64,000 nucleotides of DNA, taken from the NCBI RefSeq assembly GCF_037975245.1, contig NC_092576.1, positions 37,352,611-37,416,610 of the forward strand, in the 5' to 3' direction. Of this stretch, positions 33,895 through 46,800 are shown in pieces. The notes beneath the pieces were generated by a model. The model was not told the DNA's origin. It saw nothing but the letters and a program-made list of their open reading frames with translations, and did no database searches. Source of the stretch: Apostichopus japonicus (taxonomy: Eukaryota > Echinodermata > Holothuroidea > Aspidochirotida > Stichopodidae). A program made the translations under genes and the position numbers. Each line of letters starts with the position of its first letter. Position 1 is the first letter of the stretch.

Positions 33895-34460
33895 TGTTTC
33901 AAAGTGCAATGTTGCGTAAGAGCGCAACGACTTTATTTTAAATCATCATATCATATCGGGCAAATGAATTTGTTGATATATACCCGATTTCAGTTATCAA
34001 ATGTCAACATGAACTTTAGTTATAAGGGGCAGTTAACGATATCCCGAAGTGTGTTCTTAAACAAATTACTATCAGTTAAGGTGTATATGAACTTTGTCAT
34101 ATGATATTACCAGTCGCTGAACGTGTCAACGGCGTTAGCTTATTTCAAGAAATTACTTATAGTGCATAAATTCCAGTACAAAAGAGGTAAGTTTCGCTCT
34201 CTGTTTTAAGTTAAATAAGAAACATCAACGCAGGTCACGAAGAATTATTTTCACAAAATATGGCATTAATATAAGTAAATGTTGTTAATTATCACCATGC
34301 TTCAATTTCAAATGAACCGAACGGTTGTTCTTAGTTGTAGCTAAAATACCAATTTTAAATCACAAATGGGTTCGTTGAGTATTGTTTAACCTTACATTCT
34401 ATATTCAAACTATGATGTATTGGTTCATCATATACGGTTGTAACAATTAGTATGGGTTAC
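33895..34460. repeat. Intergenic direct repeat, copy 1
   Basis: Matches 34657-35265 from 'GTGCAATGTTGCGTAAGAGC' through 'TTTCAGTTATCAAATGTCAA', 'GTCGCTGAACGTGTCAACGG', 'ATGGCATTAATATAAGT' to 'GGTTCATCATATACGGT'. The similar 66- and 64-codon frames in the two copies follow from DNA similarity and are not called genes. Confidence 0.92.
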
Positions 34461-34656
34461 TTCTTACACCAGTAATTGAGAGGAATTTCCACTAGCCAAA
34501 TGATGGGTCAACTAGACCAAGAAAGTACTACGCAGATCAGTATACGACTTAGCATTGTAATTTGACCCGTAAATTGACAGAGGGGGTCGTGAATTCTTCA
34601 CCATGGCAATTAGATAAATCATATAATATAGGCAAAACGGAGCTAAATTGCATGAT

Positions 34657-35265
34657 TTTTCAAAAGTGCAATGTTGCGTAAGAGCGCAACGACTTTATTT
34701 TGAATCATTATATCATAACGGGCAAATGACTTTGTTGATATGTACTCGATTTCAGTTATCAAATGTCAATATGAACTTTGGCTATAAGGGGGAATTAACG
34801 ATATCTCGATGTGTTTTATTAAATAAATTACTATCAATTTAGGTGAATACGAACTTTGTCATCTGCTATTACTAGTCGCTGAACTTGTCAACGGCATTAT
34901 ATCATTTCCAGAAGTAACTTATAGTTAAATTAATTCCAGTACAAAAACAGTAAGTGCTCGCTCTCTATATTAAGTTAATTTAGAAACATCGACGCAGATT
35001 ATGAGGAATTTTTTCACACAATATGGCATTAATATAAGTTAATGTTGTAAATTATCATCATGCTTTAATTAATGTGCAATACAGTTGGATTTCGAATGAA
35101 CCAATCGGTTGTTCTAAATTGTAGCTAAAATACCAATTTATATTATAAATGGATTCGTGAAGGTGTAAATGAAAGCCTGTTTGTGGAGTATTGTTTTAAC
35201 TGATATTCCATTTTCAAACTATGATGCATGGGTTCATCATATACGGTAGTAACAATTAGTACAAC
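34657..35265. repeat. Intergenic direct repeat, copy 2
   Basis: Second copy, offset about 762 bp at its start and 809 bp at its end because of insertions near 35065-35090 and 35155-35190. About 200 bp of unrelated sequence separates it from copy 1. Confidence 0.92.
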
Positions 35266-37757
35266 TCCCCTTGCTGCTGAGATAAAATATCCTTGAATTA
35301 GCTTTGTAGTGACCACGATCCTGGGTAAGGAATATCTGAGAACTATATTATGAAAAGTGGTGTGTACAGCATTCAAGGTGTCGATTGAAAGGAAAAAGTC
35401 TAAGTTATGACCACATGTTTAGATATGGGCGTGGATCTTTGTAGGAGAGCAACGGCGGATCAAATATTTCATAAGTTAGGTGTGAGTGCAGCCCATTGAA
35501 GTCGTTGAAGCCGATTGCGATGTAGGGGATCTAGTGATCCTTGTCTAGACAAACAAAATAAAGGTTTATAATTAAATTGTGCATCGTGAGGAGTATTTTG
35601 GTTATTAATTAAGTATTGTATTAGGGATAAGTTAACGTTTGTTTGCGGTTGAAAAAGGTTTACGTGGAAGAGAGTTTTAATAATTTATTTCCCACAGATT
35701 GGCGGTTTTTGCTACTACGGATTTTACCCCCTGCTACTCTTATTTGCGCCCGTCACTGCTTATGAATGTGAACGGGAACGAATCTATAAAACAAATGACC
35801 ACAGTATTATCAGTAATCGAGATAGCTAAATTATCAGTCTATTTCACTTATTTATGAATAACAGGAACACATAGGCATAGTATGAATAATAAAAACAAGA
35901 AGTAGAGGATACAGGTATCGATAATTGCTGTAAAGATGTAGTGACTGTTGATCGTTAACACCACGGCCCTGATTACAGAGCCATTTTTAAGTCTTTGTTA
36001 TTGGTGCAGGACCCTTAAATTAGGGAATGTTGTTGTGTTCATCACAAATATCATATCTGACTCAACAACATGTCGTCACTAACAATGATCACAAGAGAAA
36101 AGTTATAAACGTAGCTATTGATCACAAAGAAGAAGTTATAAACAAAACTTTCTTGTGAATTTAGTAACAAAAAGGCAATTAAAAAGTACTCGGATGAAAC
36201 AGTACTCGTAGTTGGTACTCGGATTATAATATGCTGTTCTTGGACACTGATACTCGTTGCTCGAATCGCATAAGAACATTACTTGAACCTCGAACTCTCA
36301 GAAGTACTTGTTACTCGGACTACATCACTGCATGTCACAAAAAATAATTCCCTACATTGACAAGTTAATGCTTTCAATCGATAATTTAATACAAAAGTAA
36401 TAACATTACAATATCAAATTAGGTAACACAATGTTACTTTATATCTCTATTCATTTTTTTAAGACATGTTTTCTTTATACGATGCATTATTTTTGAGATT
36501 GTTGAAACTTCTCTCAAATGTTGACGTTGTACTTTACTATAAACAGTAAATCACGATTTCTTCTTTTGTGAAGCACAGTACATCTAGAATTGTCAATATT
36601 CCGAAGTTTCAAAATATATATCAACTGATTATTCATTGCAATATAACATTTTTTTTAAAGCAGTTTATATACGATTTATGTTAAAGACTCAAACTTCAAA
36701 TAGCTAGTTTCTTAGCTGCTTCATAATTCTATATTTAAATAACACAGTTTCGTCTTTTTACTTTGTTAGCTAATCGTATTGAATTTAAACGTGCATTTAG
36801 ACATGTAGTGACTTGTTAGTTTTGTCGCAAATTATGATAAACAATCTTCAAGATCTCGTTATCGCCATGATAAAATATGAAGAGTAAATACTATATCTAA
36901 CAGACGCCCGAAAGTACATATGAACATTTTTCTGATTCCAATGTTATCAAACAATATAGTTGGTAGTTGTTTTCGCAAACGCTGTTACTCTGTTAATCAT
37001 TTGGATGATGTGTTATATCTATATTTAATGGAACTGTAATTTTGGACTTTTTTGTTTCCTCATAATAGCCCCCAATTTGACTTCAGTCCTGATTCAATTC
37101 ATAATTCTGATACCAGAGATTGGTCTAAGAATTACAATTAAAGATTACTTAAAATCACATGTCGACAGTATAAGTAGAGGCACAGGACCTTTAATGAATT
37201 AATACCCAGTAAGTCATATGGTTTTTACAACGTTAGAGCAGTTAGCTCACATTTCCCTATGTATTAACCTGTAATATATCTAGAGAACGCGTATTTGAAT
37301 ATCTTCCAATCACGTTAAGACATGAACATTTAGCGTAATAGAACGATGATGACTACACCGAGTTTCTGACTTACCCGATCCATTTAAACGCCATGGTAAT
37401 TTGATAGATATTGCATGGAATGGCCAGTCACACACCCAGAATGCAATAACATCTCACCTTTGAGGCGGAACAGAACGAATTATTTAATGGCTTCTTACTT
37501 AGAGTCATAACCAGTTTTTATTTTTGGAAAGAGTATAACTACTTCCTCTTAATACCAAACAGTCTTTCATAGACACTGTGTATTATAGATTAAACTATGT
37601 AAGCAAGTCATGCTGATTATTGGTTGTTACAATATGTTTACTCTGTTTGTACTTAAGCACAAACCATCGAAGAGGACAAGGAAATCGACAATGAATGCCG
37701 CAACATTAATCTCAACAACAAATTGACAGTCATTAGCGTTGTTTAAAGTCTTTTGAA
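35266..37757. other. Intergenic, no gene recognised
   Basis: Upstream flank of the second NACHT gene. No Ig exon, signal peptide or membrane segment was found, so gene 2 appears to lack an ectodomain. The only structure noted is the repeat terminus at 36186-36330. Confidence 0.45.
36186..36330 (+). mobile_element. Possible solo hAT-type transposon end
   Basis: Degenerate TACTCGG/ACTCGTA repeats end in 'GACTACATCACTG'. Read in reverse this is CAGTGATGTAG, a terminus type common in hAT elements. No matching left end or duplicated 8-bp flank was found. Confidence 0.35.
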
Positions 37758-37848
37758 ATGCCAGGTAAAGAAAAAGCCGTTCGGAGAAAAAAACAACACA
37801 CTCACAAAGGAACGGCGTCAGCATCACATTCAGGACTCACTTTAGCAG
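37758..37848 (+). CDS. Gene 2 exon 1: charged N-terminus
   Basis: The ATG at 37758 starts 30 codons: MPGKEKAVRRKKQHTHK, then a Ser/Thr/Ala stretch. Donor GTAAGT at 37849 leaves phase 1, which fits the NACHT exon. It is basic and likely unstructured. It could be an internal exon if an unseen upstream exon exists. Confidence 0.55.
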
Positions 37849-40800
37849 GTAAGTTACACATTCACTGTATTATCTTATTCTTTAGCATGCACATTACACA
37901 ACGGGGCAAAACAACATGGATGGAAAAGTTCAACTTCTCTAACAAACACCTCATTCTGTAGTACCAATATAATTACAATCATCGATGCTCTAAAGTTGCG
38001 ACAAATTCAATGTGACTTTAAGGACACAGACCTAATCATCATGTTGGTTTATATGTCAGGCGTAACACCACCAAATATATCATTTTAGAACATATCCCAA
38101 GTAAAAGTAGTGTTTGGGAGCTGTCACTTTGAAAATGTGTCATTTCAATGCCACTAGGATCTGTAGCCGATTATTTGTCTATAAAAAACATTAATATTGT
38201 GATATCTCTCAAATGGATTAAATGTTTCTTGATAAGTGCTCTTGACAACTGTCTATTTCACATAGACTAATGGTATTGTCGTCACCCCCCCCCCCTTGTT
38301 TACATTTTGGTATGATTACATATACTGGAAACAATTACATCTTTTGTAAGTGACATCAATGAAGTCGTTTTAAGAAAATTTAAAATAATCTCTTGATTGC
38401 TAAATACGTGTCATTATAAAAAAAAAATCAAAATAAAACATTCACGCTTCATTGAGTTATGACAACTACTCAATAAAGCCAAACATGTGATTTGTCGGTA
38501 TGTTGTAACAGACCGTATCTTCGGTCCATGAAAACTGTATTTGTATCACACAAGTATTTTATTAAAGAGTATGTTATAAGCTGACCTAAAGAGTTATTAC
38601 ATAACAGCTCCCTGCCTACAGTAAAACAACGAATGAAACGTAACTTATCTGATATTGAAATGTACTGAGATGTTAGTGAAAGAAATAACATCCGGCACAG
38701 AGATGACCTATCTCACACAGGAACCTAAATAGTGCATTAACTATCGCTACTTGATGTTATGAACAGTTGAATGTACTGACAGTTTCAATTATCCTATGAG
38801 AGTGACCTAATAGATTGTTAAAATTGAGTAACTTCTAGGTGCACTATAAGTATAGTACACAATATTTTATAGATTTTGCTGCTAATTTGGTGTTTATTTA
38901 GAACCCCAAAAATATACATATATACTAGGAATACCTTCAGACGTTTCTCAACATTACATTTACGTGTTTGTTCTAATAACATTAATTATTTAATATTTTC
39001 TTACCAGAAAAGAAGTGCATACTTCTAGATTCTCTGAAGACTGTTTACAAAAAGCAGTATGACGCATTACAACCAATTCCCTACATTAAGGACAGACTCT
39101 ATTGTATAGATAAGGTTTTTGTTGAGGGAGGTATTGAACACTTCCTAGAAACCCAGTCCGAAAACTCACAGAAAGAACGTTTGAGCTCGTATAAAAACAT
39201 TTTCACTGATTCAAGTTCAAGGTCATATACTAGGCGTATTGTGGTGGGTGAAGCTGGATACGGTAAATCAACTCTGACCCTCCAGCTAGCGTATGACTGG
39301 TGTAATGGTGTCAAGGATTCTCCTGTCTCTGCAGCGGATGTATTAATTCTTCTGAAACTTAGGCAGTTGGGTAATGTAAGATCAATCTATAAAGCTATCA
39401 AAGTGATGTTATTGCCGAGTGAGTTTCGCTTGAATTCCAAAGACATTAAAGATATTCTTCAACGATGCACTACAGTAAAACTAATTCTGGACGGCTTTGA
39501 CGAATATCCTAATAGAGAAAAAAGTAATCGAAGTGATATCTGGCGAATCATTAAATCCAAATTGTTCGAAACATTTGATGTAACTTTGACAACTAGGCTA
39601 ATACCAATAGACTTCAAAAGTTCATCACCGAAACGACTGGAATTAATTGGGTTTGACGAAACAGCGCGTGACCATTATATTCGCAAGGCTATAACAGGTG
39701 AAAATAACGAACATGATGTTGATAAAATCAAGCGAGGATTACGAGAAAACCCAATCCTTGATGACATTTGTCAAGTACCTCTGTTCTTCGTTACGTTCGC
39801 TCACATGACTCATGAACGAGACGATTTTCGAAAATTTAAGTCGGTAACAGACTTTTTTGTATACATGCTAAAATGTTTCCATAGTCACACTAGAAACAAG
39901 GCATCTGACCAAAATGTAGTTAGCTACTATGTCGAATATGAAATTAATCACGTTGAACTGGATAAAATAGCATTTGAGGGTCTGAACAGAGAAAACCAGC
40001 AGATTACATGGAATAAAAAACAGCTCCGTCAGAGACTTGGTAAACAGTTTTATGATCTGTATATCCGTGTGGGTATTTTAGTAGAGGAGGAAATACTTCA
40101 AGATTCAAACAGAGAAACTTCTGGAGGGGACATCAAGACCAATACTGAAGTAAGATTCTACCATAAAATATTCTGTGAATGGTATGCGTCGTTTAGGTTG
40201 GCGATTGTCACTGCAAATGCAAGAAATGCGTTTGAACTAGAACAGATTCTAGGTAAGCTGGATCCATTTGACCTCCAGTATGTCTTTCGTTTCGCATGTG
40301 GACTAAGTCGTACATCTGCGAGTAAAATTATTGAACATTTGAAGAAGAAAACAGATTGTGATAAGTTTGCAATCCTCTGCATCTTGGAACAAACTGGAGA
40401 CATTGAGGGGATCAGGAAGACTGTTACAGAGCTCTGTTCTAAAGAGGTTATCATCGACAAAGATGACAACAAGTTACTACAGAGGTCTACCGTACAGCTG
40501 CTACAGGTAGCATCAAGTCATGACGTAAGTATGATCAAGGATAATAAATCAAATCGTTAATGTGATATTATTTGTGAATATATTTTTCAATCATTGTCCA
40601 ACTTTCTGATGCAATTCATTTCTGGGAGACCAAGTGAAAACCAGCCACACAAACCTCCACTCTGTGCTATATAGTTAATAACACCTTCCTAATTTATGCA
40701 TAATACCGCTGAAATGTATGTAATAAAGTATACCAATACATATAATGCAGATTGTTTAAACTTCGTCATTTCTGCACGTGGCATATTACAGTATACCGAA

Positions 40801-43800
40801 AAGGTCTTGCATTTTGTACGATGCAATCGGTTTTTGTGTCGCTTTGCACTAAATGGCTACAGTTTTACGTCATAACCAGTACCTGCTGCGTCAATGCAGG
40901 CGCATTGACCATTGCAATATAACGGTGTTTCGACGGTGTTGAAACAGAACTTTTATTTGGACATACAAAGTTAAGCTATATAGGGCTAGACCTTTATGTT
41001 TAACACCGCCTTAGTATATAATTCTTCTAAAATAATATTGCGTTCAGGTAAGTTGAATTATAATACTGCATAATATGAAGACATTGCATATTTTATATAT
41101 GGTTAGGCATATACCCGGTAGCCTACTAGTAACAGGTGTGTTTATTTTACCACTGGCCGTAAATCATAGCTGTAGGCTAATTTAAATGGTTTGTTTAAAA
41201 GAATATAGCTACGTATAGAGACCAAGTATCATATCAGTCCTCTCTAATACGATAACATTCCGAGAGCCGAATTAGCCCTGGTATGATGATACTATTACTG
41301 GTAGTGATAATGGATTTGGTCGTTCGGTCACATTAAGAGTGGTAGTGGTGCATTGATAAAGGCATTTACTGTAGCAATTATGAAGCTGTGACATTCTTAC
41401 ATTTGCAGCTGTACAATAGACTACTACTTTATACACGGCAAAGAATGAGCCTACAACAAACATATTCGAGACAATGTCATATGCATGGAATTTGTTTTAC
41501 AGTTATAGAAACAAAATATTATAATATAATCTAGCGTCTGACTAGAGTTTACGTGGTGGTAGCTTGTAGGCGGTTCATACGGGCGTGTGTCGGTTGTATT
41601 TACCCTGCAAGTGTCGGAGAGGAACATTTCGTACTTGCGATTAATGTATGTAGTTTAGGGCATGATTAACCACGCTTATGCTAATAGGATGATCGATCAT
41701 CTGTTAGGTTTAGCGAACGGATTTTACTATCAGGTAAAGATACCTCCCAGCCATGACATGTGTTCTTTGTTTATTATGTAGGATTTGATCCGGGCAGGGA
41801 AGGGGCGGGGGTGGGGCTGAGGGTAGACACAGTGGCGCAGCCAGGATTGTTTTCAGTGGGGGGCGCTGCGGGAGCTTGACCATTTCATTGGAGGGCGTCT
41901 TGTTACAACCTAAGCGGAGCGCCACCATGAGTTGGCGTAGTGAAATTGTTAGCTTATAAAGCCTCCTAGATCGTCGGAAATGACACTTCCCAAGCCTTGT
42001 AAGCAGGGGCGTCAATCCGATTTGAAACGTGTGGGGGGGGGGGCGTAATCGATTCGAGTATTCCGGCCGCAAGTACTATCTAAGCGGAGCGCCACCACCG
42101 GTTGGCGCGCAGCGTAGCAAGAAAATTTCAGATTTCAATATCTGCCAGATCGCTGGAGATGGCACTTGCCAGGCTGGATAGCAGCCATCTAGTTGCGGGA
42201 TTTCGGGAGAAAATTACAAATTCGTCACTCAGGAAATCTGCAATAAAGTTCATGAGGCCTTAATTTTTGGTGGATTATTTCTGTTATCAGTGATTCCAAT
42301 TGACATCAACATTAGAACCCAGTGCAAGTTGACAAATGATGCGGCGAACTGGAAACCCCAGCCCCATTTTGTCCTATGTTTCAGGATAGAATACCCCTCA
42401 TTTGATCAAACCCATGGCAACTAACAATCTGTGATTACATTGACTTCGAAATGGGCACATTATATTGCACCAAGTCGGTCAAGGAATGACCCCAGGGCCT
42501 CAGATATAGGCCTATAGGAACGATGCCCCCAAATGTCCCCGGACAAACTATAGGCGAAGAAAGCTATCCGCCGCGACTGCATGTGAGTTTCTCGACTTTC
42601 CGTCCTGGGAGTCATACCACAAAATTGTGAGTTTGCCACCGGCATTAACATTTTTCGACAAATCTGCAAATTGCGCGTGGAAAATAAAGAAAGATTGACT
42701 GGGCTTTCAGCCAAGTAACATACTGAATGACCGAACTATATGTCAAACTGACATGACCAAAGATTGCGTCTGAAACACTATTAGAGTAGTAGACTGATTC
42801 TCAGCGATAGTATTGTCTCCTTTCTTGAAAATTTGGTTTTTTAGCGGTTTAAAGAGCATCAGGGTGCGTCCCAGAAGTGAAAACCCGGCCTATGCGCTAT
42901 GTCACGTCCGGTTTTTCAGCAACTATAGCCTACTGCCGGTCCGCGGTCGAAGGGTCGTTCATGAGTGGTCAACATGGAGTTTCGAAACCATTCAGATCAA
43001 AGATATATTTTTCGCACATGTATTTTTTTTTCGACACCCAAAATCCCAGTGGGGGCGACTGGGGGAGGGGGCGACAAGCTTTCATGGGGGCTGTCACCCC
43101 CACGCCCCCTCCCTTGGCTACGCCACTGGGTAGACAATGCTGTAACATGATGTAAAATAGCTGAACTAGAACTTCAGAGTAGACACGACAAAGAATTTGC
43201 CTACAACAAACATTGCATAGAAATTTATAGGCGAGGAATATGTTGCGCAATTATTAGGAAAACAAATGAGATAGCGTTTTCGTGACCGTTACTTATACAC
43301 GGGCGTGTGTCGGTTGTATTTACTCCGTATTTGTCGGGATGTAAAGTATGTTCTTGTGGTTATATTACGTAGAGTTAGGCATCACAATTGCGCTTAAACT
43401 AATGTGGTGATCAATTAATGTACAGACGTGGTCAAGACATAGTTTCATTTTCACAAGTACATCATTTGTTTTTAACGATTTTCTGACTTATTTCTTATCA
43501 TGTTATTTTTCAAGATAGACCAAGCTTTGATGAAGACAAGTTTAGCGCAACTGATTCAATTTACTTGCTGCAAATCATTGATACCAGTTGTTAGGTATAG
43601 CGAATGAGTTTTATTACCACTTACCAATGGCATTGTTATCGCCAGCAGGCACAAGTGTTGTTCTGTCGCGTTAGTCTGGTAGGGCAGAAGGAGGGGAGGG
43701 GTGGGGGTTGAAGGGCAGATGGACAATACTTGTCCTAAAAGACTTCAGTCGAGATTTGAATAACTTGCATAAATTGATACACGAAGCTATTCCTTTATTT

Positions 43801-46800
43801 GTTTGGGTAAAGCATACTTTTTTCATTATATTCCAAGCCAAACTTAGCTTTCATATGAGCTCGCGGTACCTACGCAGTCGGCAGTGAGTTGAATACTTTT
43901 TTATTTCTTTTTATTTATGATTAATTTTGTAATTTTTTAGGTTTTTTTTTTCTAAAATAATTGTTCATTTCTTTTCGAGAGGGACCGGGCGAAATACTAT
44001 GAATTTATATAACTAATCCCCTTTTAATAGAGGTGAGTATTTTTAATAATATTTACTGTCAATTAGGTCATGAAGCTAAACTACATTTTATTCTTTTATT
44101 AATCTTTCTTCAGATTCCAATATCTGATCTAACCCTGAAGTGGTCCTTCAGTAAAGTTGACAACAATACCATCATCCTCCAGTCTGGTATTGCTCTACCA
44201 AGCCTCTCATCACTGGATAAGTTATGCGTGAATGCAGGCACTGTACACCAACCAGAAATTACCGAGGAAGATATTGTAGGATTATTGAACTATGTCTTGC
44301 CGTCTAGGAAATTCAGAAAACTTTGGTAAGTAACTTACAAGATAAAATCTGTATGAGTAGAGGAAAGTCGGGGATAATTACAAGGGGATAGGTCGGTTTA
44401 GCCGGGTAAATTGGATTTTTAAAGTCATTATGGTTGGAAATAATTGGAATTTTAAGGTCATATGATTGATAAAATTCCAGGAATCTGAAATAGCTGTAAG
44501 AAATTACCAGAGATCTCTTCAGTCCTATACCGTTAACATTGTAGGTTGGGACAAAATACGAAAATATTGGAATACATATTTTCCAATATGCATAGCTTAT
44601 GTTGACCTTTATATAATGTACAATGTTTTCATTCATTTTAAAATTACACATATATATTGTACATTTAAATTAACTTGGCGAAAGGACCAAACTAATTGCG
44701 CCTAACATGTCTATTTGACAATGTTGACCAAACGTTAAATACATGTCACTGTCATGTAGGACAAAAAGAAACGTTTTGTGTTTAATAATTTTATTTTTGG
44801 GGGTGGGGGAGGGGAGTATGAATATTTGAAATTAATTCAAATACTTCACTATTATTTTATGCGAAATTAAATTAGATGAATAATTAATTTAGGGAAAAAA
44901 TGTTTTAAAAAAAAACAACAAAAAAACACTTTTCTGTATGTAAGTTAAATTGCATATTTGAATTTTCTGATAAAGCAAGGAGGCCGAATATACTCACATA
45001 AACGTATAATGTAATGTCATGTGATGTAAACCTTTACTTGTATAGCGCACTACGTACGATGCATCTGTGCGCTTTACAGACGATCTATACTATAAAATAT
45101 AACAGTATAAACTAATTAATATAAGATCATGAAAACGATAATAAGTACCGGTAAAGCACAAACGTTAAAAATCGATATGTCTACTACTTAAAACCTAAAA
45201 TGAAAATTAACGAGTAAACGCCAAATGCCACTTAAAACAAAAAAAATCATAAAAACGCAAAATCATAAAAACCGTCATACATGAAGTTCTATGAAATAAG
45301 CTCGTTTATAAAGCTTCATTTTGAAAGTATTTTGTATCGCGTCGCAAGGGGAAGGGGGGGAGGGTGAACTTCCAGTAATGCTGTTGCGATACGAGAATGT
45401 CTTTGTATAACAATGCCTGGATTTCCGCAAATTTTTTGGTAAGCTAGGCTGATTTGAGAGTGTATTTGTAGAACGGAGATACGTATGAGTTGAGTGCACC
45501 AAATTCGTCAAACAGATATCGCGATATATAGTATGACCAACCACGCCTATTTTCAATTCGAATCATGGTGTAAATTATTTCAAATATAAGTAACAATAAG
45601 AGAAGTATTGACAACCGTTTGTTTCTTTTTTCTTTATACATTTTAGACATTATATTTCCCAACAACGTTCAGAGAATTACAAATGAAAACAATCCTTAAA
45701 AACAAAACCCCCTAAATTATTCAACGAACTTTCAACGATATATTATGACTCCAAGGAGATAGCCATTGGTAATTACTAGTTGGTTGCCAACAAAATCAGT
45801 GAGTCATAGCGTAAATCGTGCACACAATTTTGATATTAAGCGAAAAACTTCTTGTGTTGTTCCTTGATGAACAGTTACAATAAAACGCCAAAGAACTCTA
45901 AACATCGGAGGATGGTTTTGTAGGCATTTATGACCTACGAAAGAGTCCTGTTGAGTGTAAAAATATGTATGAGGAAAACATTAACAACTAAACAAGACGA
46001 TTTTATTTGTTTTAAATAATTAAATGACAGAACACTTTATTGTTAGTTCTTGGCTAACATTGTAGAAAAACAGAGAGGTATCGGTTTACCGTTGGTCAAG
46101 GTGACCTTCAGCGGAACTTTCTTTTTATGTATTCACGCTCACTAAGAGAGAATATGAACTTTCACTGTGCAGGTGTTCAATCACGTGACGCATTACAATG
46201 TGATTGACAGGTCATATACAAATGATACAATGAACATTGTGAAATATAGACGACGTGCGTGTTGTTAAAGATTATCATGAAAGAGATGCGTTTTTACGCG
46301 TGATTTAAAGGAGGTGAAGTCTGTGATTATGCGAATTTTGGAAGGAATACCGTTACATAGATCAGGTACAGCGACAGAATAAGCTGCGGGCCATAGTGCT
46401 TCTTGTTATTCGTGCTGGGTAGAACGAGAGTAAAAGGCTTAGGGCGAAGGGTGTGTTTGGGTACTAGAGGTGTGATCAACTCAGACAGGTAAGAAGCTGC
46501 CATTTCGTGCAAGCATTAAAATGAAGTAATTAAAATCTTGAATTTTATGCGTTGGTATATTCAATGCAACTCTGTTATCTTAATTGCAAATATTTGCATA
46601 TTGTTGATACAATTAATGAGGTATTCTCTGTTTATTATCAGGTTACATGGCAATAATAAGGTCAGCTGGTTGTTAGTATTTAAAGAGAAACACACGAACA
46701 TTTGATATGTTTATTTTTATACCACAGGTTTGTTAACTGCACACTACCTGCATCTATCAGACCAGAGAAAATCCCAGAAGATTTAAAAAGACGGAATGTA

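Noticed and set aside
33904-34842. Two similar small proteins starting at 33904 and 34648
   Set aside because: Their likeness follows from the noncoding duplication. They have no motif, and the end is not conserved between copies.
42813-43155. Several overlapping 60-106-codon frames
   Set aside because: They lie inside the right arm of the hAT-like element and have no transposase signature.
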